From: Candidatus Nanohalarchaeota archaeon QJJ-7
Lineage (GTDB): Archaea > Nanohalarchaeota > Nanosalinia > Nanosalinales > Nanohalalkaliarchaeaceae
Assembly: GCA_022865215.1 (NCBI GenBank)
Contig: JALIDP010000008.1
Span: 1 to 32,832, forward strand
DNA: 32,832 nucleotides
Direction: 5' to 3'
Of this stretch, positions 17,979-27,595 are shown piece by piece. Below the pieces are notes generated by a model. It worked only from the letters and a program-made list of their open reading frames with translations, ran no database searches and was not told where the DNA came from. Each line of letters opens with the position of its first letter. Position 1 is the stretch's first letter. The translations under genes were made by a program, and so were the position numbers.

Positions 17979-19871
17979 TTACTGGACGGCGATATTGACA
18001 TGAGTACTGCCGTCTTGAACCCCTCCGCTGCTTATAGTGAGGATGTATGTCCCTGGTGAGAGGGTGTCCCTGAAACCGTTGAGATCTATGTTGTCGTAAC
18101 TGAGTGAGACTCTTACGGTCTTGTCATCTGACATTTTGTCGGTGAAGGAAGGGCTGGGGAAACTCAGGAAGTTGCCTGATCCGAACAGGCCGCCCTGTAT
18201 CTTCTCTTCTCTATCCTCGATGACGTTATGTGTTCCCTCTGTGAACGGTAAGAACGTAGTTTCTTCCGACAGGGTGAGGTTGAACGTGTACATGCCGTTA
18301 CCGGAGTCGGCATAAAACCCTGAAGTGTCAAATGTACCTCCAGGTACAAGTCCCGCGACCGTCCCGTTGGCCTCTCCTACAGCGTACCCGAAGTCGATAC
18401 TGTCGCTTGTGTATACCCCCTCTCCACGTTGCTCGCCGTCTATGTACTTTTCATCGGTTGTGCGGTCGTCGATCACCATATCCAGTTCGTGGGTGGTGGT
18501 GTCGGCGGAACCGCTCGGACTCTCCAACAGAAGGAAATCCGAACCGCTTAAAAGATCGTAGTTGACCTCGTACGAGGTCCCTCCCGATGTCAGGTTGAGA
18601 GTGGTACTTCCCCGCCCCATTATACTTCCTGTGCTGGCCTCAGTGAATCCTGTTCCAGCTCTTGTGGATTCATCTCCGTTTATGAATGTGGAAAGAGATG
18701 CGTTGAGATCCTCACCGAGCTCCTTGTTACGGAGCTGGACCAGCATCCTGGACGTGTTGACGTACTTCTCGTCTCCCTCCTTCAGGTACAGCCACTCTAT
18801 CTCGTCCTCGGAGAGGGAACGGTTGTAGATCCGGACATCGTCTATGGTTCCGTCGAAAAATTTCTCAGGATTTGTGGAATCACGAGCCCCGATTAAGGTA
18901 CCTGTGTTGGGATTCCAGCCATCGTCAATATCCAGAGACTGTTTGACCCCGTCCAGGTATCCCTCCGAGATACTTCCATCGGGATTGATTGTCACGGCAA
19001 AATGATGCCATTCACCGTTACTTAGAGAAAGGGGAAAACCTTTTCTTGTGGGGTCAGGATCGGAGTTGCTCGTTGTAGAGAATATCATGTTGCCTGATGA
19101 AGTTCCTGCTGTGACCGGGATCTCATTGCTGTTGAATATGTTCCCGTCTGTCGTCCAATTGTCAGATGCAGCCCAGAAGGCCAACGTTCGGGGCTCCCCG
19201 CTAAAGCCGGATACCCCTGAGATATCCACGTAATCATAGCTGCCATCAAAATCCAGAGAACTGTTGTGGATCCCCGATGTCCACGTAGGATCACCGGATT
19301 CGGAAGCAGTTGAGCCTCCGAGCTTTCCGTTGTTGCCGTAAAGGGAGGAATCGTTCGCCCACTGGCCTGAACCCTCGTTTAACCTCCAGAACCCGACAAG
19401 GTTGTCGTGGTCGGAAGCATTGAACTCTTTCGGAACTTTCCTGATACAGGCCTTGATATGGTCGTTCTCCATCATGTAGCAAGTTGTACCGTTAACCTCG
19501 TCTTGTTGAACTGAGACATCGGTGTTAGACCTGATGAGTAGAGGGCCCTGCTGGAATGCTGAATGCGTGGATATGAAGCTGGAATCGGTTTCGATCTCGT
19601 AGTAAAGCTCTTCTGTCTCGTTATCGAAATGGTAAGAACCACTCTGGAACCGGAGAGACGGGGTTCTCGAGCTATACTTTCCTTCCGCTGCTACTTCCCG
19701 GATTTTCCCATCTATACGGGTGAGGTCATCGATACTGTTTTGGATCGCAGATGTTTCCTGCATCCGATCCACTATAGGCCCTCCAACGTTCAGAGCGATT
19801 GCTACAGATGTTACGATTATCCCGGTAGATATAACCAGAGATATCAGAGAGGACACACCTGATCGGTGCAT
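17979..19871 (-). CDS. Pilin-like exported protein with LamG/concanavalin A-like domain
   Basis: N-terminus MHRSGVSSLISLVISTGIIVTSVAIALNVG (archaeal pilin-like); LamG: DNLVGFWRLNEGSGQWANDSSLYGNNGKLGG...SSLDFDGSYDYVDISGVSGFSGEPRTLAFWA...WHHFAVTINPDGSISEGYLDGV...IDDVRIYNRSLSEDEI. Confidence 0.82.
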   Translation of the reverse strand: MHRSGVSSLISLVISTGIIVTSVAIALNVGGPIVDRMQETSAIQNSIDDLTRIDGKIREVAAEGKYSSRTPSLRFQSGSYHFDNETEELYYEIETDSSFISTHSAFQQGPLLIRSNTDVSVQQDEVNGTTCYMMENDHIKACIRKVPKEFNASDHDNLVGFWRLNEGSGQWANDSSLYGNNGKLGGSTASESGDPTWTSGIHNSSLDFDGSYDYVDISGVSGFSGEPRTLAFWAASDNWTTDGNIFNSNEIPVTAGTSSGNMIFSTTSNSDPDPTRKGFPLSLSNGEWHHFAVTINPDGSISEGYLDGVKQSLDIDDGWNPNTGTLIGARDSTNPEKFFDGTIDDVRIYNRSLSEDEIEWLYLKEGDEKYVNTSRMLVQLRNKELGEDLNASLSTFINGDESTRAGTGFTEASTGSIMGRGSTTLNLTSGGTSYEVNYDLLSGSDFLLLESPSGSADTTTHELDMVIDDRTTDEKYIDGEQRGEGVYTSDSIDFGYAVGEANGTVAGLVPGGTFDTSGFYADSGNGMYTFNLTLSEETTFLPFTEGTHNVIEDREEKIQGGLFGSGNFLSFPSPSFTDKMSDDKTVRVSLSYDNIDLNGFRDTLSPGTYILTISSGGVQDGSTHVNIAVQ

Positions 19872-20002
19872 ATTCTATCCTTTGATTTTACCCGTACATA
19901 ATTGTTTGCCTTTCCTAAGAGGGCATTTCAAGACCTGTTTGACGCGATGAGACAGTTTCAGGTTAACTTTGGAGAAAGAGAAGCTGATGTAAAAAACGTA
20001 TA

Positions 20003-20536
20003 TCAGGGTGTAACATGCTCCACCCGGTAGTAGGTGACCTCCTCTTCCGGGTCTACAACCCCCCAGAGCATCGTCGCCCTTATATTCTGGGCCAGCCTTA
20101 CAGCACGGGAGACGTCAGTATAGGTGAAATTCTCGTCCTGCGGCACCGCGTGCACCACCCACTGCGTGTGTTCCCGTTGTTCCTTCGGACCTTCCTTGTA
20201 CGGGTTCACACCTCTCGGGTACACGCGGAAGTGTGCACCGAACTTGAAACCTGACTTGACTATGTAGCCACGGTCTCTCAGGTCCGCGTAGACCGCATAC
20301 TTCTGCGGGAATTCCTCGTCCCGTTCCGTGAACCTCTCGTATAGTTCCTCAGGGGAAAGCTCTTCATCATCGTCCTCCACAGTTATTTCGTCCCGGTCCG
20401 CGAGATGCATCGCCTCCACCAGGGAAAGCTCGAGATAGTCTTCGAACTCCTTGCCGTAGTACAGGTCCTCGAAAACCTCGTCCCAGTCCTCGAAGATACG
20501 GACGCGGTTCTCCAGCAACTCACCTTTCACTACCAT
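20003..20536 (-). CDS. endA: tRNA-splicing endonuclease (EndA) subunit; catalytic Lys position is Ala
   Basis: ATG at 20536 (MVVKGELLENRVRIFED...). C-terminal domain YAVYADLRDRGYIVKSGFKFGAHFRVYPRG...HTQWVVHAVPQDENFTYTDVSRAVRLAQNIRATMLWGVVDPEEEVTYYRVEHVTP is EndA. The track start 20788 extends into a region antisense to PMM. Confidence 0.9.
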   Translation of the reverse strand: MVVKGELLENRVRIFEDWDEVFEDLYYGKEFEDYLELSLVEAMHLADRDEITVEDDDEELSPEELYERFTERDEEFPQKYAVYADLRDRGYIVKSGFKFGAHFRVYPRGVNPYKEGPKEQREHTQWVVHAVPQDENFTYTDVSRAVRLAQNIRATMLWGVVDPEEEVTYYRVEHVTP

Positions 20537-20588
20537 AAAAATAGGTAGATGCACGCAGTTTAATAAATCTGGCCGAGACCTCCTCAAT

Positions 20589-21938
20589 ATGGGTTTAGAG
20601 AGCATATTCAGAGCATATGATGTCAGAGGGGAGGTGCCAGGGGAGATCGATGCAGGAGTTATGGAGAGGATCGGTAAGGCTTTCGGAACAGTACTGAGAG
20701 ATAACGGAGAAGAGGAAGCGGTTATCGGGAGGGACGTGAGAGATTCCAGTCCCGAGCTCATGGAGGCTCTTATCCGCGGATTGGTCACGACCGGGGTGGA
20801 AGTGGAGAAGGTAGGCCTGGTTCCTTACGGCGCCTTGCTTTCCCACTCCCGCAAGGAAGAGAAAGCCTCTGCTTACGTTACCGCCTCCCATCTCAGCCCA
20901 GGGAACAACGGGGTCAAGTTCGCCCATCCTGACGGGACCGGTTACAAGGAGGAGGAGAATGCCCGGGTGGAAGAGGTTTTCAGGGAGGGAGAGTTCCTGG
21001 AAGGAGATGGAGGAGAAGTAGAGACCGATATCCTGGAAGACTACCGCCAGAACCTGCTCGGATATATAGATATCGGAGCTCTGGACGTTATCCTGGACCC
21101 GGGTAACGGCGCCGCCTCAGTCGCTGCCCCCGACATCTTCTGGGGTGCAGAGGTCACTCTCGAGGTGATGAACGGAGATCCGGACGGTTCGTTCCCGAAC
21201 CGCCTCTCCGATGTTACAGAAGAGAGCCTGAACGAGTTAAGGGAAGAGATGAGTGAGGGAGAACATGATGTCGGGTTCGCGTACGATGGGGACGCGGACC
21301 GGTTCGCGGTTATAGATGATGAAGGAAGACTGCTCTCAGCCGAAGAGACAGCTTACATAGCACTGGAACAGCTTTTGGATGAGGAAGAAGGGCCTGTAGT
21401 GGCGAACGTCGAGTGTTCTAGATTGATAGAAGATATTGCAGATGAACACGGGAGAGACGTCATAAGGACGCGTGTTGGCCACAGTTACGTCTTCAGTGAG
21501 GTGATAGAACGTGGGGCGGTCCTGGGAGTGGAGACCTCCAGGCACATGTGTATCGCCCCGATGAACCCTGTAGACGATGGCATAGCCGCCTCAGTGTACC
21601 TGGCTTCCGCGATATCTCAGATGGAGGACTCTCTTTCCGAGAAGGTCGACAGGATTCCGGGCTACACGAGGGACAGGACTTCCTTCCAGGTAGAGGAGGA
21701 GAGTAAGTTCGATGTCGTGGATAGGCTTCAGGAAGAACTTTCAGAACAGTACGAGGATACTAACACAAAGGACGGTATACGCGTCGAACTGGAGAAAGGA
21801 TGGGTTCTTATCCGCGCCTCCAACACCTCTCCTCTGGTACGGCTCACAGTCGAAGCGGAGACAGAAGAGGGCTTCGAGGATTTGAAAGAGGAGTTCTCCT
21901 CCGAGATAAGAGACAGGATCGACCAGATTTCCGATTAA
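20589..21938 (+). CDS. Phosphomannomutase/phosphoglucomutase family
   Basis: FRAYDVRGEVPGEID, VTASHLSPGNNGVKF (phosphoserine loop), AYDGDADRFAV (metal loop), RASNTSPLVRLTVEA (phosphate-binding loop). Confidence 0.92.
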   Translation: MGLESIFRAYDVRGEVPGEIDAGVMERIGKAFGTVLRDNGEEEAVIGRDVRDSSPELMEALIRGLVTTGVEVEKVGLVPYGALLSHSRKEEKASAYVTASHLSPGNNGVKFAHPDGTGYKEEENARVEEVFREGEFLEGDGGEVETDILEDYRQNLLGYIDIGALDVILDPGNGAASVAAPDIFWGAEVTLEVMNGDPDGSFPNRLSDVTEESLNELREEMSEGEHDVGFAYDGDADRFAVIDDEGRLLSAEETAYIALEQLLDEEEGPVVANVECSRLIEDIADEHGRDVIRTRVGHSYVFSEVIERGAVLGVETSRHMCIAPMNPVDDGIAASVYLASAISQMEDSLSEKVDRIPGYTRDRTSFQVEEESKFDVVDRLQEELSEQYEDTNTKDGIRVELEKGWVLIRASNTSPLVRLTVEAETEEGFEDLKEEFSSEIRDRIDQISD

Positions 21939-24205
21939 TCCCTGCTTTCCGCCTCAGCGACTTTTTCTATAGTCTCAAGAGCGACATCAGGAGTAACTGA
22001 TATCGAGTCGATGTCCTCTTCCACCAGGAACTCCGCATAGCCCTCGATCGTTGAAGGCGCATCCCCGCAGATCCCCACCTCGCAACCCGTATCCTCCGCA
22101 CCGTCTATCAGGTCATGGATAGAGCGCTTCACCGCCTCGTTCGACTCGTCAAAAAGGTAGGCAAGGTTCTTACTGTTGCGGTCCACTCCCAGAGTCAGTT
22201 GTGTAAGATCGTTCGAACCGATAGAGAAGCCGTCGAACAGTTCACCGAACCTGTCCGCGAGAACTATGTTGGACGGTACCTCCGCCATCACGTAGACATC
22301 CATCTCCTCGGTGTCCAGGCCGTTTTCCTCTATGAGTTCCAGCACCCTTTCTCCCTCCTCAGGCGTGCGGCAGAACGGGACCATCACCTTCACGTTGTCC
22401 AGACCCACATCCCTCCTCACCTGTTTTATCGCCTCGCACTCCAGTGCGAACGCTTCCCTGAAGTCCTCGTCATAGTAACGCGAGGCTCCGCGCCACCCAA
22501 GCATCGGGTTGGACTCCTCGGCCTCGTACTCCTCTCCTCCTTCCAGACCGCGGTACTCGTCCGTCTTGAAATCGCTGAACCGGACGATGACTGGTTCCGG
22601 GTAGAAAGCCGCGGCTATCCTGCCTAAACCTTCCTTCAGCGCCTTCACGAACTTGTCCTCCTCTCCCTTCTCTATCAGGTGTAGAGGATGCTCTCCCACG
22701 TTCGAAGCTATGACGAACTCTTCACGGGCGAGACCTACGCCGTCCACCGGCAGAGAAGCGTGTGAGAACGCGTGGTAAGGGTCTCCAAGGATAAGCATGA
22801 CGTCAGTATCAGTTTCAGGTATCTCCTCCAGCTCCCTCTCCTCGACCTCGAACTCCACCTCTCCATCCATAACCTCTCCTGAAGAACCGGTGCAGTCGAC
22901 AGTGACCTCCTGAGAGCCCCCCAAAACCTCTCTCGCTCCCGAAGCCCCCACCACAGCGGGAACCCCGAGCTCCCTGGAAACGATGGCGGCATGACTGGTC
23001 TTACCTCCTTTCTCAGTCACTATCGCCCCGGCCTGCTTCATTATCGGTTCCCAGTCCGGGTCAGTCATCTCCGTTACAAGTACTTCACCTTCCTCGAACC
23101 TCTCCATCTCTTCCGGAGATTCTAACAGCTTCGCCTTCCCGGCGCCTATCCTGTCACCTATCGCGACCCCTCTTGCCAGGACCTCTCCTTCCTCTTTCAA
23201 TCGGTATTCTTCTATGACGTTCTCCTTCTCCGCGGATCGAACTGTTTCAGGCCTTGCCTGGACTATAAACAGCTCTTCCAGGTCACCGTCCAGCAACCAC
23301 TCTACATCCATAGGCTTATCGTAATGCTCCTCTATGGTCTCAGCGTAAGAGGCCAGCTCCTTCACCTGTTCTTCCGTAAGCGAGTAACTGTTCCTCTCCC
23401 CTGCCGGGACTTCTTCCAGGACGTTCTCCCCTTCCCTGTCGACCATCCTCTCCTCTTTATCTCCCATCACCTTCTCTACTATACCGTTGGTAGGTTTGAA
23501 TACAACGAACTCGTCCGGGTTGACTTCACCCTGTACGACTACCTCTCCAAGGCCGTAGGAGGACTCTATAACTACAACGTCCTCGAAACCTGAGTCCGGG
23601 TCGATAGTGAACATAACTCCCGCGGAACCGTTGTCGGAGTGACCCATCTTCTGTACGATCGCAGAGAGCTTCACATCGAAGTGGTCGAACCCCTTGTCCT
23701 CCCTGTAACTTATCGCCCGGTCGGTGAAGAGGGAGGCGTAGCATTTCTTGACCGATTCCAGAAGTTCTTCTTCACCCTCCACGTTGAGGTAGGTCTCCTG
23801 CTGGCCTGCGAACGAAGCGGTAGGAAGGTCTTCAGCCGTAGCGGAACTCCTGACCGCCACTGCAGGCTCTTCTTCTCCCAGTTCGTCCGCCATCTCACTG
23901 TACTGGCGGATTATTTTTTCTCTCAGCTCCCCGGGCATCTCCGCATCGATGATGATCTCACGGATCTTCTCTCCAGCCTCCTGAAGTGCTTCAGTATCGT
24001 CAACATCCAGGCCCTCCAGTATCTTTCTTATCTCCTCCTCGATCCCTGTATCGCTGACGTATAGATCGTACGCGTCCGAGGTAGTGGTGAAACCTGGTAG
24101 AACCGGTATATCCATCCTCGCGAGCTCTCCAAGGTTGGCGCTTTTTCCCCCAACTTTTCCTGTATCTTCTTTCGAAAGGTCTTCAAGTCCCAGTACAAGA
24201 GTCAT
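21935..24205 (-). CDS. ppsA: Phosphoenolpyruvate synthase
   Basis: GGKSANLGEL, AVRSSATAEDLPTASFAGQQETYLNV, VTEKGGKTSHAAIVSRELGVPAVVG (phospho-His), C-terminal TIM barrel FSIGSNDLTQLTLGVDR. Confidence 0.95.
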   Translation of the reverse strand: MTLVLGLEDLSKEDTGKVGGKSANLGELARMDIPVLPGFTTTSDAYDLYVSDTGIEEEIRKILEGLDVDDTEALQEAGEKIREIIIDAEMPGELREKIIRQYSEMADELGEEEPAVAVRSSATAEDLPTASFAGQQETYLNVEGEEELLESVKKCYASLFTDRAISYREDKGFDHFDVKLSAIVQKMGHSDNGSAGVMFTIDPDSGFEDVVVIESSYGLGEVVVQGEVNPDEFVVFKPTNGIVEKVMGDKEERMVDREGENVLEEVPAGERNSYSLTEEQVKELASYAETIEEHYDKPMDVEWLLDGDLEELFIVQARPETVRSAEKENVIEEYRLKEEGEVLARGVAIGDRIGAGKAKLLESPEEMERFEEGEVLVTEMTDPDWEPIMKQAGAIVTEKGGKTSHAAIVSRELGVPAVVGASGAREVLGGSQEVTVDCTGSSGEVMDGEVEFEVEERELEEIPETDTDVMLILGDPYHAFSHASLPVDGVGLAREEFVIASNVGEHPLHLIEKGEEDKFVKALKEGLGRIAAAFYPEPVIVRFSDFKTDEYRGLEGGEEYEAEESNPMLGWRGASRYYDEDFREAFALECEAIKQVRRDVGLDNVKVMVPFCRTPEEGERVLELIEENGLDTEEMDVYVMAEVPSNIVLADRFGELFDGFSIGSNDLTQLTLGVDRNSKNLAYLFDESNEAVKRSIHDLIDGAEDTGCEVGICGDAPSTIEGYAEFLVEEDIDSISVTPDVALETIEKVAEAESRD

Positions 24206-24325
24206 GTTCCTTCACTCTGTTCTCCTGATTCAAATAGGTTTATCCGATACATTTCAGAAACTCTTTCTCGTTCTCTAGGACTCTCTGATAAAAACTTATT
24301 ATGATAGCAGCACCAATCACCTGGT

Positions 24326-25144
24326 ATGGTTGAGACGTCCGGGTTACCTGTAAGGGAGGCAGACGCGGTCAAGGGAGACAACGGCCACGTGCTGGTCGTT
24401 GCAGGTTCTGACAGGTACACCAACACGCCGGCTATAGTCTCTCTAGGGTCTCTCAGGACCGGGGTGGATCTCGTAACTGCCGCTCTACCGGGAAGGAGCT
24501 CTTCTATCACTCCCGGATTCGCGCTCAATATCATCAGCGAACCTTTGAGGGGTTCTTACCTGGAGGAGAAGCACACGGAGACCGTCTTGGAGCTTGCTGA
24601 AGATGTCGATGTTCTCGCCATCGGTCCAGGGTTAGGAAGGGAACCCGAGACTATGGCTGCTGTAAGATCGATCATGGAGGGATATGGAGGGAAGGTCGTG
24701 GTCGATGCGGATGCTATCCATGCGGTCGCAGAGGAACCTGAGGTCCTAGAGGAGGAAACAGTGATCACTCCTCACGTGGGCGAGTTCGAAGTTCTAACAG
24801 GAGGTCACCCCGGAGAAACGCTGGAAGGTAGGAAGGATGCTGTGAAGGAAGCAGCCAAGGATCTTGGCTGCACAATCTTGCTGAAGGGCGTGGAAGATAT
24901 TATTTCGGACAGGGATAACTTGGAGGTCAACACTACAGGGAACCCCTACATGGCCCGTGGCGGTACGGGTGACGTGCTTACCGGGATCACTGCGGGACTG
25001 CTGGCGCAAAGCATGGATCCGTTCCCGGCAGCAGTCACAGCTGCCGAGATTAACGGTGAAGCAGGTGAAAAGGCGCTCGAAGAGAACGGTCCGGGCTTCC
25101 TTCTAGAAGATATGCTGGAAGAAGTATCGGAACTACTCGGATGA
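24326..25144 (+). CDS. nnrD: ADP-dependent NAD(P)H-hydrate dehydratase (YjeF C-terminal / carbohydrate kinase fold)
   Basis: DNGHVLVVAGSDRYTNTPAIVSLGSLRTGVDLVTAALP, LAIGPGLGREPET, VVDADAIHAV, ITPHVGEFEVLTG, GNPYMARGGTGDVLTGITAGLLAQ. Confidence 0.9.
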   Translation: MVETSGLPVREADAVKGDNGHVLVVAGSDRYTNTPAIVSLGSLRTGVDLVTAALPGRSSSITPGFALNIISEPLRGSYLEEKHTETVLELAEDVDVLAIGPGLGREPETMAAVRSIMEGYGGKVVVDADAIHAVAEEPEVLEEETVITPHVGEFEVLTGGHPGETLEGRKDAVKEAAKDLGCTILLKGVEDIISDRDNLEVNTTGNPYMARGGTGDVLTGITAGLLAQSMDPFPAAVTAAEINGEAGEKALEENGPGFLLEDMLEEVSELLG

Positions 25145-25395
25145 GACAGGGGAGACACGGAGATCTTCTTCACAGGCATTAAGAACGTCAAAGGGAGGTC
25201 TGCGGCCGAAAGGTTTCTGGAGAAGTAGGAGGGTAAATGACCTATTGTTCGCAGGGAAAAATGCATGACTCTCCAGGGGCATGTACCTCCAGCAAGCACA
25301 CTGCAGGAGGCTTCATTAACGTTCTTAGACGTAAGTTTCAGGGTCCTGGAGTTGAAGCGGTAGTGGTCGAAGAGGCTGCCACGGGATGACCTGAA

Positions 25396-25403
25396 CCTAT
25401 AAA
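25396..25403 (+). promoter_or_regulatory. Putative TATA box for pncB-like gene
   Basis: 'cctataaat' about 26-33 nt upstream of the ATG at 25429. Confidence 0.4.
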
Positions 25404-25428
25404 TCGATTGGGAAAAACCCTTTCTACC

Positions 25429-26784
25429 ATGACTGATCCAGAATTCGGGTACGTGACTCGTGAGAACCTGTCTCTCTTCACCGATTTCTACGAGTTGACC
25501 ATGCTTCAGGGATACCATGAGTCGGGCCACAACCCGGACGCGGTGTTCGACCTCTTCTTCCGGCGCCTGCCTCCGGATCGAGGGTACATGATCACGGCCG
25601 GTCTTGAACAGGCGGTCTACTACATCGAGAACCTGGAGTTTTCCGACCGCGCACTGGAATACCTGAAAGAGAAAGGTTTCAGAGACAGCTTCCTGGACTA
25701 TCTCCAAGATTTCGAGTTCACCGGGGACGTGAGAGCTGTTCCTGAAGGAACTCCGGTATTCCCGGACGAACCTTTGATGGAGGTCGAAGCCCCGATAATG
25801 CAGGCGCAGCTGTTCGAGACGCTGCTGATAAACCAGGTCGCGTTTCAATCCCTGGTCGCGACGAAAGCTGCCCGGATGAAGGAGGGAGTTGAGAGGTACG
25901 GTGACGGCCAGAGCCTTGTGGACTTCGGCTCCCGGCGTTCTCATGGAACTGATGCAGGTATGAAGGCTGCAAGAGCTGCTTATATCGGAGGATTCTCTGG
26001 AACTTCGAACGTCGCAGCAGGGGAATCGTTCGGGCTCCCGGTCTACGGGACCATGGCCCACTCCTGGGTAGAGAGTTTTGATACAGAAGAAGAGGCTTTC
26101 GAGGCCTATATCGATGAATACGGAGAGGATTCGATTCTTCTCATCGATACCTATGATACAGTCGGGGGAGCGGAGACAGCATCCGAGGTGGCGGAGGAGA
26201 GAGGGGTGAACATCCGGGGAGTGAGAATAGATTCTGGGGACCTCGCTGGACTGTCGCAGAAGGTGAAGGATGTCGTCGATACAGGTGTTTTCGTTTCCTC
26301 AGGAGTGGATGAGTTCAAGATCCGCGAGTTCTTTGAGAGCGGAGGTGTCGCATCCGGGTTCGGTGTAGGGACGAAGCTAGTGACCAGCAGGGACGCTCCC
26401 GCCCTTGAAGGAGTCTATAAGCTGGTCGCCTCTCGAAGCAGGGGAGAGATGGAACCGAGGATGAAGCTATCCGAGAGGAAGGTCACATGGCCGGGCAGGA
26501 AATCTGTGGAGAGGATAGAAAGGGATGGAACGTACGAGAAGGATGTGCTTAGGATGGGGGGCGAGATTGGGGAAAGGGACCTACTGGTCCAGGTATTCAA
26601 GGATGGAGAACGAGTTTATGAACTTCCGGATCTTGAAGAGATAAAGGTGAGGGCCCAGGAAGAAAGAAGGAAGCTACCGGAGCGTGTCCGGAGCATAGAG
26701 AAGCCGGTAGAGTACCCGGTGGAGATCGGTGAGGGGCTGGAAAGGGCGGCTGAAAGGCTGCAGGATGAACTTTCAAAACTTTAA
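25429..26784 (+). CDS. pncB: Nicotinate phosphoribosyltransferase
   Basis: LFTDFYELTMLQGYHESG, FDLFFRRLPPDRGYMITAGLEQ, VDFGSRRSHGTDAGMKAARAAYIGGFSGTSNVAAG, GTMAHSWV, VRIDSGDL, FGVGTKLVTS. ATG at 25429 preferred over the track start 25408 (TTG). Confidence 0.93.
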   Translation: MTDPEFGYVTRENLSLFTDFYELTMLQGYHESGHNPDAVFDLFFRRLPPDRGYMITAGLEQAVYYIENLEFSDRALEYLKEKGFRDSFLDYLQDFEFTGDVRAVPEGTPVFPDEPLMEVEAPIMQAQLFETLLINQVAFQSLVATKAARMKEGVERYGDGQSLVDFGSRRSHGTDAGMKAARAAYIGGFSGTSNVAAGESFGLPVYGTMAHSWVESFDTEEEAFEAYIDEYGEDSILLIDTYDTVGGAETASEVAEERGVNIRGVRIDSGDLAGLSQKVKDVVDTGVFVSSGVDEFKIREFFESGGVASGFGVGTKLVTSRDAPALEGVYKLVASRSRGEMEPRMKLSERKVTWPGRKSVERIERDGTYEKDVLRMGGEIGERDLLVQVFKDGERVYELPDLEEIKVRAQEERRKLPERVRSIEKPVEYPVEIGEGLERAAERLQDELSKL

Positions 26785-26801
26785 GCTTCGCTGTGGTGTC
26801 C

Positions 26802-27524
26802 ATGACAGAACTCCTCTACCTTCCGGATAACGATGACAGGACAGATTTCGAGGCCGAAGTTGTCGGAACAGGCGAAGATTACTTGGTCCTCGACGGAACT
26901 TATTTCTATCCTGAAGGAGGTGGACAGCCAGCTGACCAGGGAAATCTTGAATGGAGCGGTGGAGAAGCAGAAGTAGTTGATGTCCAGAAGGATGGAGGCG
27001 ACGTTAAACACTTCGTGGAGAACGTTCAGGGAGAGCTTCCATCTGCCGGAGAAAAGATCACAGGGGTTATAGACCAGGAGATGAGGGATAAGCACAGACG
27101 TATGCATACTGCACAGCACGTGATGTCAAAAATAGTGCTGGATGAGTACAACGCGACGACGGCGGGGAACCAGATCCACGCGGAACGTTCACGGATCGAC
27201 TTCGAGCCCGCAGACTTTTCCCAGGAAGACGTTGAGTTCATCGAGGAAGAGACCAACAGGATCATAGATAAAGGTCTAGGGGTTGAAAAGGAGGAGTTAC
27301 CCCGCGAGGAAGTGGAAGAAAGGACTCCTGAAGGAAGGGTCAACCTCGGCCTTATACCGGATCACGTAGACCCCCTAAGAGCCGTTATAATCGAGGACTA
27401 TGACGTCTGTCCCTGCGGAGGCACCCATGTCGACTCTCTGGAGGAGATCGGGAAGGTCAACATACTCGAGAGGAGGTCTAAAGGTGAGGGCGTCGAACGG
27501 ATTGAGTTCGAGCTGGAGAACTAA
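26802..27524 (+). CDS. alaX: Alanyl-tRNA editing protein AlaX (trans-editing)
   Basis: YFYPEGGGQPADQG, RRMHTAQHVMSKIV (HxxxH), CPCGGTHVDSLEEIG (CxxxH) match the AlaRS editing/AlaX domain. ATG at 26802 chosen. Confidence 0.92.
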   Translation: MTELLYLPDNDDRTDFEAEVVGTGEDYLVLDGTYFYPEGGGQPADQGNLEWSGGEAEVVDVQKDGGDVKHFVENVQGELPSAGEKITGVIDQEMRDKHRRMHTAQHVMSKIVLDEYNATTAGNQIHAERSRIDFEPADFSQEDVEFIEEETNRIIDKGLGVEKEELPREEVEERTPEGRVNLGLIPDHVDPLRAVIIEDYDVCPCGGTHVDSLEEIGKVNILERRSKGEGVERIEFELEN

Positions 27525-27595
27525 GCTCTCTGTACAGGAATTCTCCTACATGCTACACTTTTATAAGACGGCTGCTCCTATAAGTGAACAGGTAG

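Noticed and set aside
20537-20788. N-terminal 84-residue extension of the EndA ORF in the track
   Set aside because: Runs antisense through the PMM start, composition is non-acidic and Ser/Pro-rich; ATG at 20536 gives a canonical-length (177 aa) EndA.
20865-20915. PMM/PGM with TASHLSP instead of TASHNP phosphoserine loop, and GVETSRH instead of GExSGH
   Set aside because: The Leu variant of the loop appears in other archaeal family members as far as I recall, and the DGDADR and phosphate loops are intact; not enough to claim altered function.
24946-26061. 371-aa ORF on the minus strand
   Set aside because: Mostly antisense to the well-supported nnrD end and pncB; translation is Ser/Arg/His-rich without recognisable domains, typical of shadow ORFs in a biased-codon genome.
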